Shown here piece after piece: positions 23,143 through 36,500 of a DNA stretch of 58,601 nucleotides; the stretch's first letter is position 1; every line of letters begins with the position of its first letter. The notes below the pieces were generated by a model. It made no database searches and was not told where the DNA came from. It worked only from the letters and a program-made list of their open reading frames with translations. The stretch is from Lingula anatina (lineage: Eukaryota > Brachiopoda > Lingulata > Lingulida > Lingulidae), in the NCBI RefSeq assembly GCF_001039355.2, contig NW_019775014.1, forward strand, positions 417,108 to 475,708, read 5' to 3'. The position numbers were made by a program, and so were the translations under genes.

Positions 23143-26100
23143 ATTAAGTATATTTTCAAAAATTAAGATAAATACAAGGAACCATAGGATTTTTTTCCTA
23201 GGTTTTACATTTCTCTGGTCAAAATTTATTGGAACTCAGTTTTTAAGGAATACTTACTGGTGAATGTACATTCCACTTCCGGGGCTTGGGGGTTCTGAAA
23301 TTGAACAAAATCTTTAAGCACTCCCATATCATCGATATATTCACCTTTTCAAATATTGAATTAGAATAAATAAATAAATGTGTGAAAAAATCCACGGTTG
23401 GTATCCAGGCTAAGGTTCAACATCCTGAGAATCGGAGATTACTGTGAACCCCCCCCCCCCCTTTTATCAGCACTATAGTAATAACTGTGAAAATGCTATA
23501 GCCATGCTGTAAATTAGAACAATTTTTGACATCTCCAAGACTTTGAATGATGTTCAAGATTTCTCACCCAAAACAGAAGCCACTCTTAGTTACAGAAATT
23601 ACTAAAAACTCAACTCTATCATCAGTATTTCCAGTTACTCAGGTGAGTCCCCAATAAACTCTAAAACTCTAGGTGAGAGCAGACTTACGGTTTATCTGGG
23701 GAAAACATGCAGACAATGTCCGTAGGAATAGTCTTTGGATTCTGATCCTCTCCCTCTTTTGATGCTTTATTTGTTTTAGAACCTGAAAAATATCATCAAC
23801 ATTATTTTAAATAAAATATGAGAGAGAGAGAGAGTTGACAGGTGGTCAAGGAGTATCATTCCTGACCCAAACAAGATTTTACTCTTGGAGACAAGGACAC
23901 AAAATAGGATATAAGCATGTTTACCTGTGCTGGGGATATTACTACTGTATAGTCTGAGAGGCATGGAAGTAGGGATTGGAGACAATGGCATCATGCTCGT
24001 GTCCTGGCCTTGGTGGAACGTCAAGTTACTCAGTAAGCTCGCTGGAAAACCAAATTTTTAAATGAGCATGGTGCAAAAGGAACAATTTTCAAAATAAATC
24101 AATCAATGCATAAGTAATGATAATGGATTAAAAGAAAAAAGTGAAAAAGAAATAAAAAATAAACTAGCAAAAGAATAAATAAGAAAAAAAGACATACTAT
24201 GAAGCACATCCTAAGGAAATTTCAAAATAAAATTATAACAGAACTGATGCAATATTAATAAAAACATTTTGTAACTGCTAAATTATATTAATTTAAATAG
24301 TTCACAACTGGCATGTCCATGAGAATAAAGTAATTAAAATCAAAACAATGTGTAGAATTGGAAACTAACCCTCTGGTGTGCTGACAGCTCTGCCTACTCT
24401 TTCTGGGGTCTTCTTTGCTCTCTCTTTACTTGTGGGAGTCTAGGTAAAACATTACATCTCAAACTAAAATTATGTTATCTACAAGTTGATGTGTTCCAAA
24501 CTCTTTCATCGAAATTGCTTAAAATGGGGGGAAAATAACTGATAACAAAAACTGCCAACTTGATAACACTGGTTAAGATTTGCACTGATACTACAAGTAA
24601 CTTTATTCTATTTCTGAATTAAACATGAAAAACTCACTTTAAATGTGGCCTGGCTGGGTGGGGAGGAGTCCTCGTCCTCCTCTGCAGCGGAGCTGTTTTT
24701 TCCCGTCTGTGGTGGAGTGTTCTCTGTAGTTCTGCGCCGCGTGCGCTGTGGAGTGGGCGTGGTCTGCTTCTTATTGCTCATCTCTACCGCTTTTCTCGCA
24801 GAGTTCATAGCAGCAATGGCTACCAGGGACATTTTCCTGTGTTAAATATTATATGCGTTGCCTTATTGTTTATTAAGAAAGTGCCACATTGAATAAGCAA
24901 AAATAAAAAATAAAATAAAAAATAAAATGAACTAGAAAAGCACTCTGAGAGCGCAGACCTCCGCCAAGGCAGCAAAGTCTCCACCCAATGCCCTTTCACC
25001 CCTAAATTTTCATTCTATAATGATTTAGTTTTTTGATTGTTGATTATTGATTGATTATTGATCCTGATCACCACCAAAAACTAATAATCTGTTCCTTGGT
25101 CCACTTCAGACAGTTCCTGAAAATTTCATCAAAATCGGTCCATAACCTCCTTAGCGGAGGTAACAGTAATCCCCACCCACCTGCTGGATGTTCCTGTCCT
25201 GGTGGCTGGAGAGTTCAGAGCCATCACTGGAGTCTTAGGAATGATTGACCGAGGACGGCTCTGGCCGGGGGACTGGACAGTCACTGCAGGGGGTCCTGCT
25301 TTGGGGGAGGTTCCTGGCTGAGGTGACCCCACTGGTGAATTCTGTAATGAGAGGGGGTTTTTTAATTGAAATTCAAGACAAGAAAGGGCCTGTATGATCA
25401 TGTACATACATTGTTTGAAATGTAGACATGACTTGATGTTTTCAATAGTGTTAATCATGAATTTTACAGCTACTCTATTTTTTAGTCATAAATTCTTTAA
25501 ATTAGAACATTTCTATTGAGTGTTAGTAACAAAATTTAAGCTAAGCAACAAAAATACTATAAAGAAACAATATAATTTACGAGTCTAAAAGTATGTATCT
25601 GAAACTTTGGTAATTTTCCACATTGAAAAAACCGAGTCATTTCTGAACGTAAAATTTCTACTTCTATCCAACTGACCTAATTTGCATTGCATGAATTAAA
25701 TGTGCAGGCCATAAACAACTGTTTCTTACTGTATGTAACAGGCATACACATGAAATTTATATGTAATACAAGTTAATTGTCTAATTTTCTGCTTACTGGT
25801 TTTGATCCACCGAGAGACTTCCTCTGTTGCTGTTGTTTTTTCTGCAGCTCCAGCTCCTCTTGCTGCTCTTCAAACTTACGTAAATCAAACTCAATCTCAT
25901 TGGCCAGCTGCCTGTCAGCTGACATGATCTCTGAAACCAGCAATTGGAGGAATTATTACACCTATCAATCAATGTCGTTTAAATAACAGAATGAGAACTT
26001 GTAGACATAATTCAAATTCATATGGTGTTAATTTTTCAATTTTAGTCCCCATTTATACTGCACCAATATATAAATTAAAATTAAAAACTTTATTAATACA

Positions 26101-27519
26101 TACCAGATTATGTTTTGCAAAAACATATACTCATCATGACTGATGGAATTAAGTACATAATATGTTGGTCAGGGCTTTAGAACACCCACCTTTGACTTCA
26201 GTTTTGTAATCTTTCATCAACTCTCTCAGATACATCATCAAATCCTTCAGCACGGGGGAGCGGTGCTTTTCAAGCTGAGCAGAAAAGAATGTTGCGAGAT
26301 AAATTGTTTTGAATAGATATATATGCAAACACTCAAATATTATGACCTTAAGATGATTCAAAGTTTTGTTTGATTTTTCTAAAATACAACCATGTTACAG
26401 TGAAATTTGTAAATGTTGGTGCTTAGATGTAAAATGGATACATATTATCTTATAATTACTGACCAAAATATTAATTAACATTGACTTAGCAACTATTTTC
26501 ATGATAACTAGGAGACCATCATCTCTGACTGTTTATTTTAAGAGATTATTCTTAGATATCACATCTAGAGTACATACCATGTGCTTCAGGGAAATCACAA
26601 TGGGAACAATGTTTTCTATCACATTCTTCTTCACCACCTAAAATTATCCAAAATAAATAAATAAATAAATAAATAAAATAAAATGAATAATCCTGTGGTA
26701 GACTCCTTTCACTCATACACCAAGAAATAATCACATGAGAATATAAAGTTGTTATATAAAGTGGCTTGAACCTAACTGCATCATTCCACTTAATCAATGC
26801 ATTTCAAGGACACAAGGTTCCAAAGTCATAGATATTATAGTCTAAGATCTAAAACAGCATACCCTCAATAAAGTCGTGAAAAAAATCATACTATCTTCTA
26901 AGCAAGTATATGAAGAATTTTCCCCAATGAAGTTAGAAAACAAAGTTGACAAAGGTCATACCTGTGATATAAGAGTTTTCTTAGCCTTCTCCATCACAGC
27001 AGCGGCCATGTCTTGTTCATCTACAGCCTCCTCCTGCTGTGGTCTAGAACGCATACTGGACAGCTTGATCTCCTGCAATAGGGCAGACTTCAGTATTGGA
27101 TTTGACTCAGTCAAGGAGTTGCATCCAATACATCTCCTTGGCTCAGTTAACTCTACAGGATGGCATACCTTAGCATCACTTATTTATAACTTTTGTTTTA
27201 ATTAATTGACTGATAATAGAATAGAAAAATTAACATTTTATTTTGTAGAACTTCCCTTGGAGGGGATGGGGGGGGGGCTAATTTTTCATCTTGTGTTATG
27301 ATTTATTACAGACTTTGTTAAACTTGAGTTTGACAGACAATCTTCTATCGATAATGAAATGCCCTTATCTTTACATCAGAGACAGGGTGTTTTCTAATGT
27401 TGTTTCTGGAGGCTGTTCCATCTCCTCACCTTACAACACAGTATAGCCAGGGCATCCTGGAGGAGAGCACTGGTGTCAGGGTCCAGGGGCATCACCCCGT
27501 CCACCAAACCTCCCAGGAT
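22910..27519 (-). CDS. NCAPD3: NCAPD3 exons 16-27 in window (C-terminal tail)
   Basis: After the helical block ([20 protein letters not shown] and [16 protein letters not shown]) comes a glutamine- and glutamate-rich coiled-coil exon (25930-25797: [18 protein letters not shown]). Then follow about 265 low-complexity residues with many S/T-P sites ([31 protein letters not shown]). The conserved patch [10 protein letters not shown]...RKWNVHSP is spread over exons 23782-23689 and 23294-23258. The protein ends with a basic [12 protein letters not shown] tail. In vertebrates the CAP-D3 tail is a CDK1 target; the clustered S/T-P sites agree with that, but specific sites cannot be assigned. Confidence 0.92.
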
Positions 27520-30500
27520 CTGAAACATATTATCATGAAATAGAGTAATCTTTTTTAATGAATAAAAATAAACACACTTACAACAGCTAAATTGGGAACA
27601 CGGCTTTTATGGAAAAGTTCTATTAAAGAGACTGTTCATGGTCTCTGGATAGGATGATAAAACAGAACTTCCTTTCTTAGAGACTTAATAACATCAGTCA
27701 AACACAATGATTTATAGAGAAATTTCATAGAGAAATCACTCTACTGTATCAAAATTTTACTCCTTCACTTTCAGCCTTGAAGATGTCAGGAAATGAGCTG
27801 TGAGCATAAAGCCCCATATTATTTCAATCCATGAACAGGAAAAAAACCAAATGTCAAAGTTGTAATATATCACAGACACATGTCAGGAACTGAAACCAAT
27901 GTTTCATAACCTCCAGGAAGAAGGCAGTTTGTATTTGTCCTCTATACTGTGTGTAAGAAGTAAGTTGGCATGTAACCTGAGGGCTTTCCCCACAGCATGA
28001 CCCAGTCATTCCATCACTGTCATACAGTCTACTTCCTGGAGTTAGTCTAAGGGATCATTCCCAATGATACTTTCTATGTAGATCCATCCAACTCCTTGGG
28101 GACTTTTGCTGAATGCAATCACATTAACAGACTTCCTACATACCCAAGATAATAATCAGCTTTTCTGTAGTGCACTCAACCTCAGGAGAAGGTTTGTTAA
28201 TCTGTTGATCAGACTGCATTCAGCAAGAGTCCATACACAGAACAATAGTTTTACTGGGAATGAACCCTAAGAAAAAGGGCCCTCACCTCCTGGCAGATCT
28301 TGGCTGTGAGCTGGAACCGGTGCTCATCACTCATGTGTTCCAGCATGAATCTGTACATGTACATACGCTTCCTACACAAAATGGAAACAATGACACCATT
28401 ATGAAATATGCTCTTCATACCTTTAGTGATTGCTGAGTATGTGGCAGACCAGAAAATAAAGTCCACTGGTGAAAGGAAGCTACAAATATTTACACCAATA
28501 CTCAGCAGAAAACAAATCAACATAAGATATCTAATTTCATGTTTTATCAGTTGAACTTACAATTATATCTCTATGCCAACATAAAGTCTTTGGTTACTTA
28601 TTTCAAAACGTTCAACTTAAACATATTGTTATACCTGTATAACACAAAAATTATGACCATCTAACTGAAAAATAGATACATTTAGCTCTAACACTTACTC
28701 TGCATTGTCTTTCCCCTTCAAGGAAAACATTGTTCTTTCCCGTTCTGATTGCGAAAACTTGTTATAGACATTGTGACCCTCGTAAGCATTAAAGTGGAAG
28801 ATGCACTCCACAAAGTGCTGGTTGAACATGCCAGGATTCCTCTGGAGCAGAAGATGGACCAAACAGAACTCCGCTGAAAAAAGATTCTTAAATAATCAAA
28901 TGCAAATAAAACATGGCTGATCAAAATCTCTTAATTATGCTGAAGTATTACATAAATAATTTGCCAAGTTTGTCCTAGAATTACATTTTGCAGATAAACT
29001 GGGGTCCAATTTGAAATTTTTATACATCCTATGAGTTTAAAAACTTGTTGTAACTCGCTCAGTACACAAGGGTAAATAGTACCAGTATTACCAAAAGTTT
29101 TGATGTCAGGATCTTTGTCAACTACAGCTGTAATGAACCTGAAGAACAAACTTCCCTTCCATTTCAGGAAATCCTCCTAAAAATATAAGTCAAAATTTAA
29201 ACAAATGGTTCTTGCAGTTGAGATGACAAACTGTATCCTGTGATTCAGAAAATTAAAAAGCCAAATCAATTAAATGAATACAAATTCTTTCCGACTTCTG
29301 ACAACTATCCCAATTGAAAGTCTGACACTTAGAAAAATATCTCAATTATTTTGTTATCAGCTTATAATCTTTTGATAAAATTGAAACTTGAATTTTAAAA
29401 AAATCTGATGTCACCTGCAGCAGTCGTGTCAGCAAAGTTAATGTCTGCTTTCTGATCAAAGGGTTTTCATCCTTCAGGCAGGCGGCAATGTTCCCCACAT
29501 ACCTGTCCACTAGTGTGGTGTATCTGGAAATATACACAAATATCAGGCTTTATACAGAGACTATGTATTTAACAATTTTTAATAAAACCCCCTTTACACT
29601 GGACGGCGTCCTTTCTGCGTCCTTTGTGCGACCATGAAACTGGCCAGGACGCCGTCGGACGCTCAAAGAACGCACAGTAATCGCCAAGGTCGCACAAAGA
29701 ACGTTCAAGCATCGCCGAGGATGCCATGGACGCCGCGAAGTTTTGAGCATGTTCAAAACAATCGCAGAGAGAACGCGATGGAGGATGGTCGTTCAATGGA
29801 CGCAGAAAGGACGCACAAGCATCGCCGTGGTCGCAGAGAGGACGCACCAGCATCGCCGCGGTCGTAGAAAGGAGGCACAAGCATCGCTTTGGTTGCAGAA
29901 TGAAAACTCAAAGATCGTCCAGTGTTCGGCACGTAGAACATTTTTTTTTTTAATGTCAAATGTGGCCGTGCTGAGGTATTTTTCACCAGACAGGAATTCT
30001 AAGGGCAACAGTGGTCTCATATCAGCCTCCGGTTGTTTTTTCCCCTAAAATTCATGAAACGATCCATTTTTTTTTTTTTTTTTTTGAGGTTATAATAAAA
30101 CGAATATTTTGCCTTTTTTACAAGATGCATTAATTGTCAGAACTTTTTGCAGAATGCGTCATTTGAAAACGGATTCAAATATTCTATGTTGTGTCAGTCA
30201 CAATTTCCCGTTTTCGGCGCCTGTCCATCCTTCTTATAAGGATAACAATGAGCATCTGGCCGATAATCAGTCCATACAGACCTTGCATCACTTTAGTTTA
30301 AAGCATTTATTGCCATTTATTTGTTTTGTGTGCTGGAAATGTTCTTTATTGGATGACCTGGTTAGAACCGATGAAAAATATGAGTTAGAATATAGAGAAG
30401 GACGCCCAAACAACGCTCATCGGTCAAGCAGGATGCAGAATGATTGTAGAATAGACGCCACTGATCGCCGATGAAGGTACAAGAATGCTCAATGGTCGCT

Positions 30501-33500
30501 CAAACATCGCAATGGACGCCTTGGTTTGCACAGAGGACATACAGTGGAGGCAGGCAGATTGCTCGCAGTTATTTGGTCATTCAAAGGACGCAAAAGGTAC
30601 GCAGACGCCTTTACACTGAGACACGACTTAATTGCTTTGGCGACCGTTGAGCGTCCTGACCACATTTTTGAACGCAGAAGGGACGCAGAAAGGACGCCGT
30701 CCAGTGTAAAGGGGCCCTAATTAGAAGAATGCAGCACACAATTTTTAAAAATATATTTTCGAATGGACACACATTGAGATTCTTCCCTCAGTTGTTCAAC
30801 AGTATGTAGTGAAATTGTTACTCAGTTGACCCCATGAAATGTATATAGGAGATTCAAGTGTAGGAGAAGTTTCAATATTAATAACTAATAATTTTCAATA
30901 ACCAAAATATTTGCAAATGTGCAATAGAATGACATGTTTGCTTTTATTAAAGTCAGTTTTAATTGAGATAAATCATCAAATTAAATCAAATCTACCTAAT
31001 ACACAGGTCACACATTATGACCACCACATTGTTCCTGACGGCCGGGTCGTCACACGTCTCCAACTCGCGTGCCATGGCAGCAATACACTTCTTAGCAATG
31101 TCTTCATTCTGAAGACACAACTTGCCTGAAGACAGGAAGTAACATTAATGAAACCAATTATCATAATTTACGAGGGGGATGACGCACAAGATCATATTTT
31201 AAATCAGAAAGGTGGGTTTCAAATAAAGGAAATGACAAACATTGTGTAGGCAAAACACTCCCTAATTAAAATCAAAACTAAGCAAATTATATTCCTCACT
31301 TGATCTAAAGTTTTTTAATTAGTTTAGCATGGTTCAAATTCATGTTTCCAAGGAATTGTATATATACTGATGTTTTTATGTCAATGCACCTTACCCAGTG
31401 TCACAAAGGCATGTGCCCGTATGCTGCTGCTCATCTTAGAGCCCTGAAACTGCGACAACACCTGGGTCCCCTGGGTCAGCTGGCTTCCCTGGGGGAACTG
31501 AGCCTCCTCTGGGAGCTGTGTGTTCACATCTGAAACAAAATAGGAAATATGGACAGATTATTATTCCAGTGTCAAGAGATGATAACACTATCATAATAAT
31601 AATTCTTTATTGGTTCGAGCACAGTATAAATACAGGCTATCACCTTACTAAAGTTCATGAATTACATTGAAGCCAGGGGCAGATTTATTCTGTCTTCTAG
31701 GTCTTCTGGAAGAGGGTCAAAATTTCAAGTTTACATTGATGGGTATCTAATTTTTTCTGTTTGATGACTGTCAAAAATGGGGGATGGATCAATAAAGATA
31801 ATTTGGAAGCCTGTCAGAAAATATCTCTGGATCCACCCCTGGAAACAGTAATAATTCTAACACGTATGTCACTCCTAAATTATATCAATAAAAAATAAAG
31901 ATAAAAGAATCTAGGCTCTTCTGTGTTCTACTTTATTTCTCTCCCCTCTAATTGTCTCTTCCTGAACTTTTGCTTAGCACTTCCCCTTAAAAACTTTACC
32001 CTTGAGCTTAATTCCATCACTAAACACTGCTTAAAACAGTTTCAAGACATCAGGTATGCTGATTAAACTGAGCTCTGGGACATAGTCAGGAATGAAGCCA
32101 TTAAGTGACTAAGGATATAATCAGTGTGAGAAGTCATTAACTTCTGTTAATACACCTACACAACCAGATTTGTCAGGAAAAGATTTTACAAGAATTTTTT
32201 TCCCAGAGGAGGTAAAAATGCAGAAAACATCATATGGTCAGTAAACTCTCCATGGGTTATCTTAATAAAGAGCAGACCAGATGTGGGTATAGGTTCCCAC
32301 CAGCAATAAGTAATATATCAAGCTTCTTTAAATAACCCATCAACATAATATACCCGATCTTCCTTTAACTGGGCAAAATCAGTCACATGACCAAAAGTTG
32401 ACCTATTTTGCCCTTGACCCCTGGATGACCTCTGGTTGTGAGCCAATAAGATTTCAGATCTGTGCCAGTGTTTACTACGTTAAGTAGGAGCACATGGTAT
32501 GAATATATGCATGTGTGTGTGCACGTAAATATCCTGACATTCCTACACATTTTCTCAGGTGATACCAGTCTGGCAGGTAGGTAATATTTTTCCTTACTTG
32601 CTAATATGCACTGCAGTAACAGTGTAACATGCCAAATAACTTATTCATATTTGGCTACCTGAAAACTTGTCATCTTTCAGTACTAACAGGCCTACCTTTT
32701 ACAAATATAAGCCAAATTTCTGTTAAATTGGTACAATTTCAAAAATATCAAAATCTTAATAACAGGTAAAATTGATTAATTCTTAAGCTGCAGAAATCGT
32801 GGGCAAGAACATATATATTTTATAGTGTACAAATGACGTATACTGAAATAGTTTTCACTTCTGCATTTTTGAAAAAAATATTTTGAAAAATGAAAATGAG
32901 TATCTTCATAAATGGTAATATGTTGCTTAATTTTATCTCTCTATTTATTGATTATTGACAACAGCAATAAATAACATCAAAATAAATAAAATAAACTATC
33001 CTGATTATTGACAACAGCAAAAGAAAAAAAAAAGTATTGCACAATTCTTTAAACACCTAAACCTTTCATATTCAACTGAAAATATTCATTGAAGTAAATA
33101 GATTTTTAAAATTGATAATACACAGATGCACCGTGTAAGTCAATTCTTTACAATATTTAGGAGCATTTCTATAACCATGCAATATGTTTAAACCTCAGTG
33201 TATAGATAAGTATAAAATGTAAGTATTACAAGGGGCATATCATTGAATAATTATCAAAAAATCTTGTAAAATCCTTTTTTTTTTGGACAAGGCTGGTTGT
33301 AAAGGTGCACTAATAGAATTTAATGACTTCCCACACTATATATATCCTTAATCACTTAGAGAATTAGCTTAGTTTACCTCCGGAGGAAATGGTGGGGGCG
33401 GCAATCAGACTCTGCACCAACATGAAGACACGCCTGGGCGTCTTCCCAGGACACAACTGGGAGATCTCCCCTAGGGTGAACAGGTGGCGTACTATCAACA

Positions 33501-36500
33501 CCTCATCAAGTTCTCCACCTGGTGAAATGGTAGTAGATTAGTTACTTAAGAGCTTGTCCACGAGAGGACCAGCCCAGGGTGGCAAGGGTGGGGGTCAGCG
33601 GATTTCAACCAAATTTGTTGTATGGAGGCATATTAGGAAGTTATTCATGAGTTAGGAAGGAATCCCAAAAATATCCTTTCTTCAGAGAATTATAGCCTAT
33701 TATAAGTCATGGCTTATGTAGCCTCTTTGAGACTCCATTTTTACCTTGGAAAAATAATGATATATTTTGTGTAAATTAAACAAAAATGGAGAAAACTAAA
33801 AAATATTAGACCTTACAAACATTGAAAACAATCATTTGGCTTGCCACAGATATATGTAGAATTCAGATAAGACCCTGCTTGGGCGAGCCACACCCATTTA
33901 TAACACCCCTCCCCCCAAAGTCCAATTTTGATACTACCACCTTTAATTGCATATATCTCCATCTTCACAGGGTTTACAGCTATAAAACTGCATGAATATT
34001 TTAGGCAGATATGGATCACTCCAAATCAAGTTTCAAAAGTTACTGCTGTATTAAAACAGGTACTGAAAAATACCCCCAAAGTTGGCCATTTTTAAGGCAA
34101 AAAATTGTGGTGGATTCATTCAAGTCTATGTAGACAATGGGTTTGATTAATTTATTAAACCATTTTGCTCTACAATGATGTTACTAAATTAATAGGGCTG
34201 GTGTAGGAAAGTGGATGTGTACTAATGAATATCAGGTCAGTGGGTCGTAGGTTAAGGTCACTGGGCTTCATATTTGTAAATTGCCATACATGGACTTTTT
34301 AATTTGTATGGACAAAAAGTTTAGAGGAAATAAATCTTAGATTCTGTTAATTTGGATAGGCACTGGCAATTAACTTGAGAGTTTACATGATAATTTTAAT
34401 ATATATATATCTTTAATATCATCAATTTGGTGAATACAAATTAAAATCTTAGTTTAGTAGCGATTTCTTTTTGGTGCAATATTTATCATATAGAGATCAG
34501 GATATGCCATAGTATTTATGAGAGCAAAGCCAGAACAAATCTTTTTTAATTATCAAGAGTTTTTTTTTATCATCCACACCACTTTTTGGTGACTATTTAT
34601 GAGCATACAGTAACTAAAAAGTTATTCAATTTAGTTTATTTTTGTCTCAGATGAATAATTACAAATAATAAAAAAAATCACAAAATTATAATACAGCAAT
34701 ACATGCAAAGCAGTGCAACATTAGTTGTGATCATTACAAACTATATCATAATGTAGCAAAACAAGATAATTTTCTATTCAAAGAGCAAAACTAACACAAC
34801 CGCAAAATATATCCTGGTGTTATGAAACATCTTTGCAGTTTTATATCAAACATTACAGCTCATAACATCAAAGTTTTTAATACATTCAAAAATAACTGCC
34901 GATTTTTTCTTCCTGAATAGTCTGTAACCCTCCTTACTGACATTTCAATCTCATCTTCATGCTCACAAATGCTAGGTTGTAGCTGCTGGCCTGTTTCTTG
35001 TGCCCTTCTAAACTCCTTCAGTAAAAACTCCTTTACTTTATTTGAATATAGTTTCAAAGGTTTAGATGACTTTAAAGCTCATCCATTGTGTAACTCAGTG
35101 AGATATTCAAGAGGGTGGAGTTCTCTCACAGAACAAGACAAGAAAAAATTTCCTTGTTTGTGATCTTGCTTGGTATAGTCCCAGTTGGCACATTTGCCTC
35201 AGAAAAACCCAAATTAACTTTAACATCAGTATAATCACTCATGTTAAAACTGCTCAAGGAAGGGAGACACCTTTTCTCATGTTGTAGGAATCAAAAAGCT
35301 AAATTGTTGTAATTGGACACTCCAGTCCACGCAGGTTTGGAAGATGTCTGTCTAGCTGGATGTAGAAAATTGCTCCAACTGCAGAAACTAGGGCCTCATG
35401 CATCTCCTCAGCATTTGCTATGTTGTGGCTTTCATTTACATACATGCCTTTCTATATAGCCGTCATTTCCACACTAGTTTCAGTTTCTGCAAAGCTTTGG
35501 ACTCTTTTGCTGACCATAAGATCACTGTGTGTCAAATAACACTTCTCAAATGTGCCTGAAATATAAATATAGCTTACTATAGACACATGAAAACACTTAT
35601 CTGAAAGTTAATTGATACATTGATGAAAAAAAAATATTATCCCATTTGTCAATGTTTTATAAGTAAGGCATGGTTTCGAATATTAATTATGATGAGCCTA
35701 GCAATTTTGCCAAGACCAGCCCTAGCTTCAATCTAATTCCAATTGTTACCCTTAAATTTATTTTACCCAAGTACCATTAAACCTACATAAATACCCAGAC
35801 AAATATAGCTTAAAAGATAAAATTATCATAGGTCCTTAGACTGCAATTTCATTATTTGAAAGGGGGCATTTTTTTTTATAAAAAATTTTTATTAAAAAAA
35901 TTACACCTAGATCATTTTTCTGAGTGAACTTTTTTTTCTGGCTTTTAGCCTGTATTAAAATACAAACAAACCCGTTTCTTACCTGAACCAAGTGGTACCA
36001 GTACATTCAAATTGCTTTTTGTCTACACTGACATCTGCAAGTTAATCCCATGACATATTTCGTTATAGGCTCGTTTTTTCCCTGTGTGGATGGTTTCCAG
36101 CACAAACCAAGCCCATATCCCAGTGCTGGTCACATGGTGTAACCGTGTAACCCATTCATTCTCCCAAAGATACTTGGAAATGTCCAATTGCGGTCAAAAG
36201 AATCCACACCTGACAAGAATCAGTTTGCTTTCGTAACTCACGCTGTTTTGCTTCACGTAAACGCGACGAAGATGACTGTTAATATCTCTGTTGCAATTTT
36301 TCAATACACTACATGTTTTTTTTATATCTGTAGACAGAGTATAAACCACATGATATACGACTTCGTTGAGGAAGATTTGCAAACAAACAGTCTGCAATTT
36401 CCGCCATGTTGGATAATGACGTTGTGTTGTTCTGACGTTAGTACATTAGTTTCACATGATTTTAAAATGTGTTAGATGCTTGTTTTAACCAGAAAAAAAT

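Noticed and set aside
29634-30048. Several Arg/His-rich open frames on both strands
   Set aside because: They are produced by the GGACGC repeats of the PIF/Harbinger-like element.
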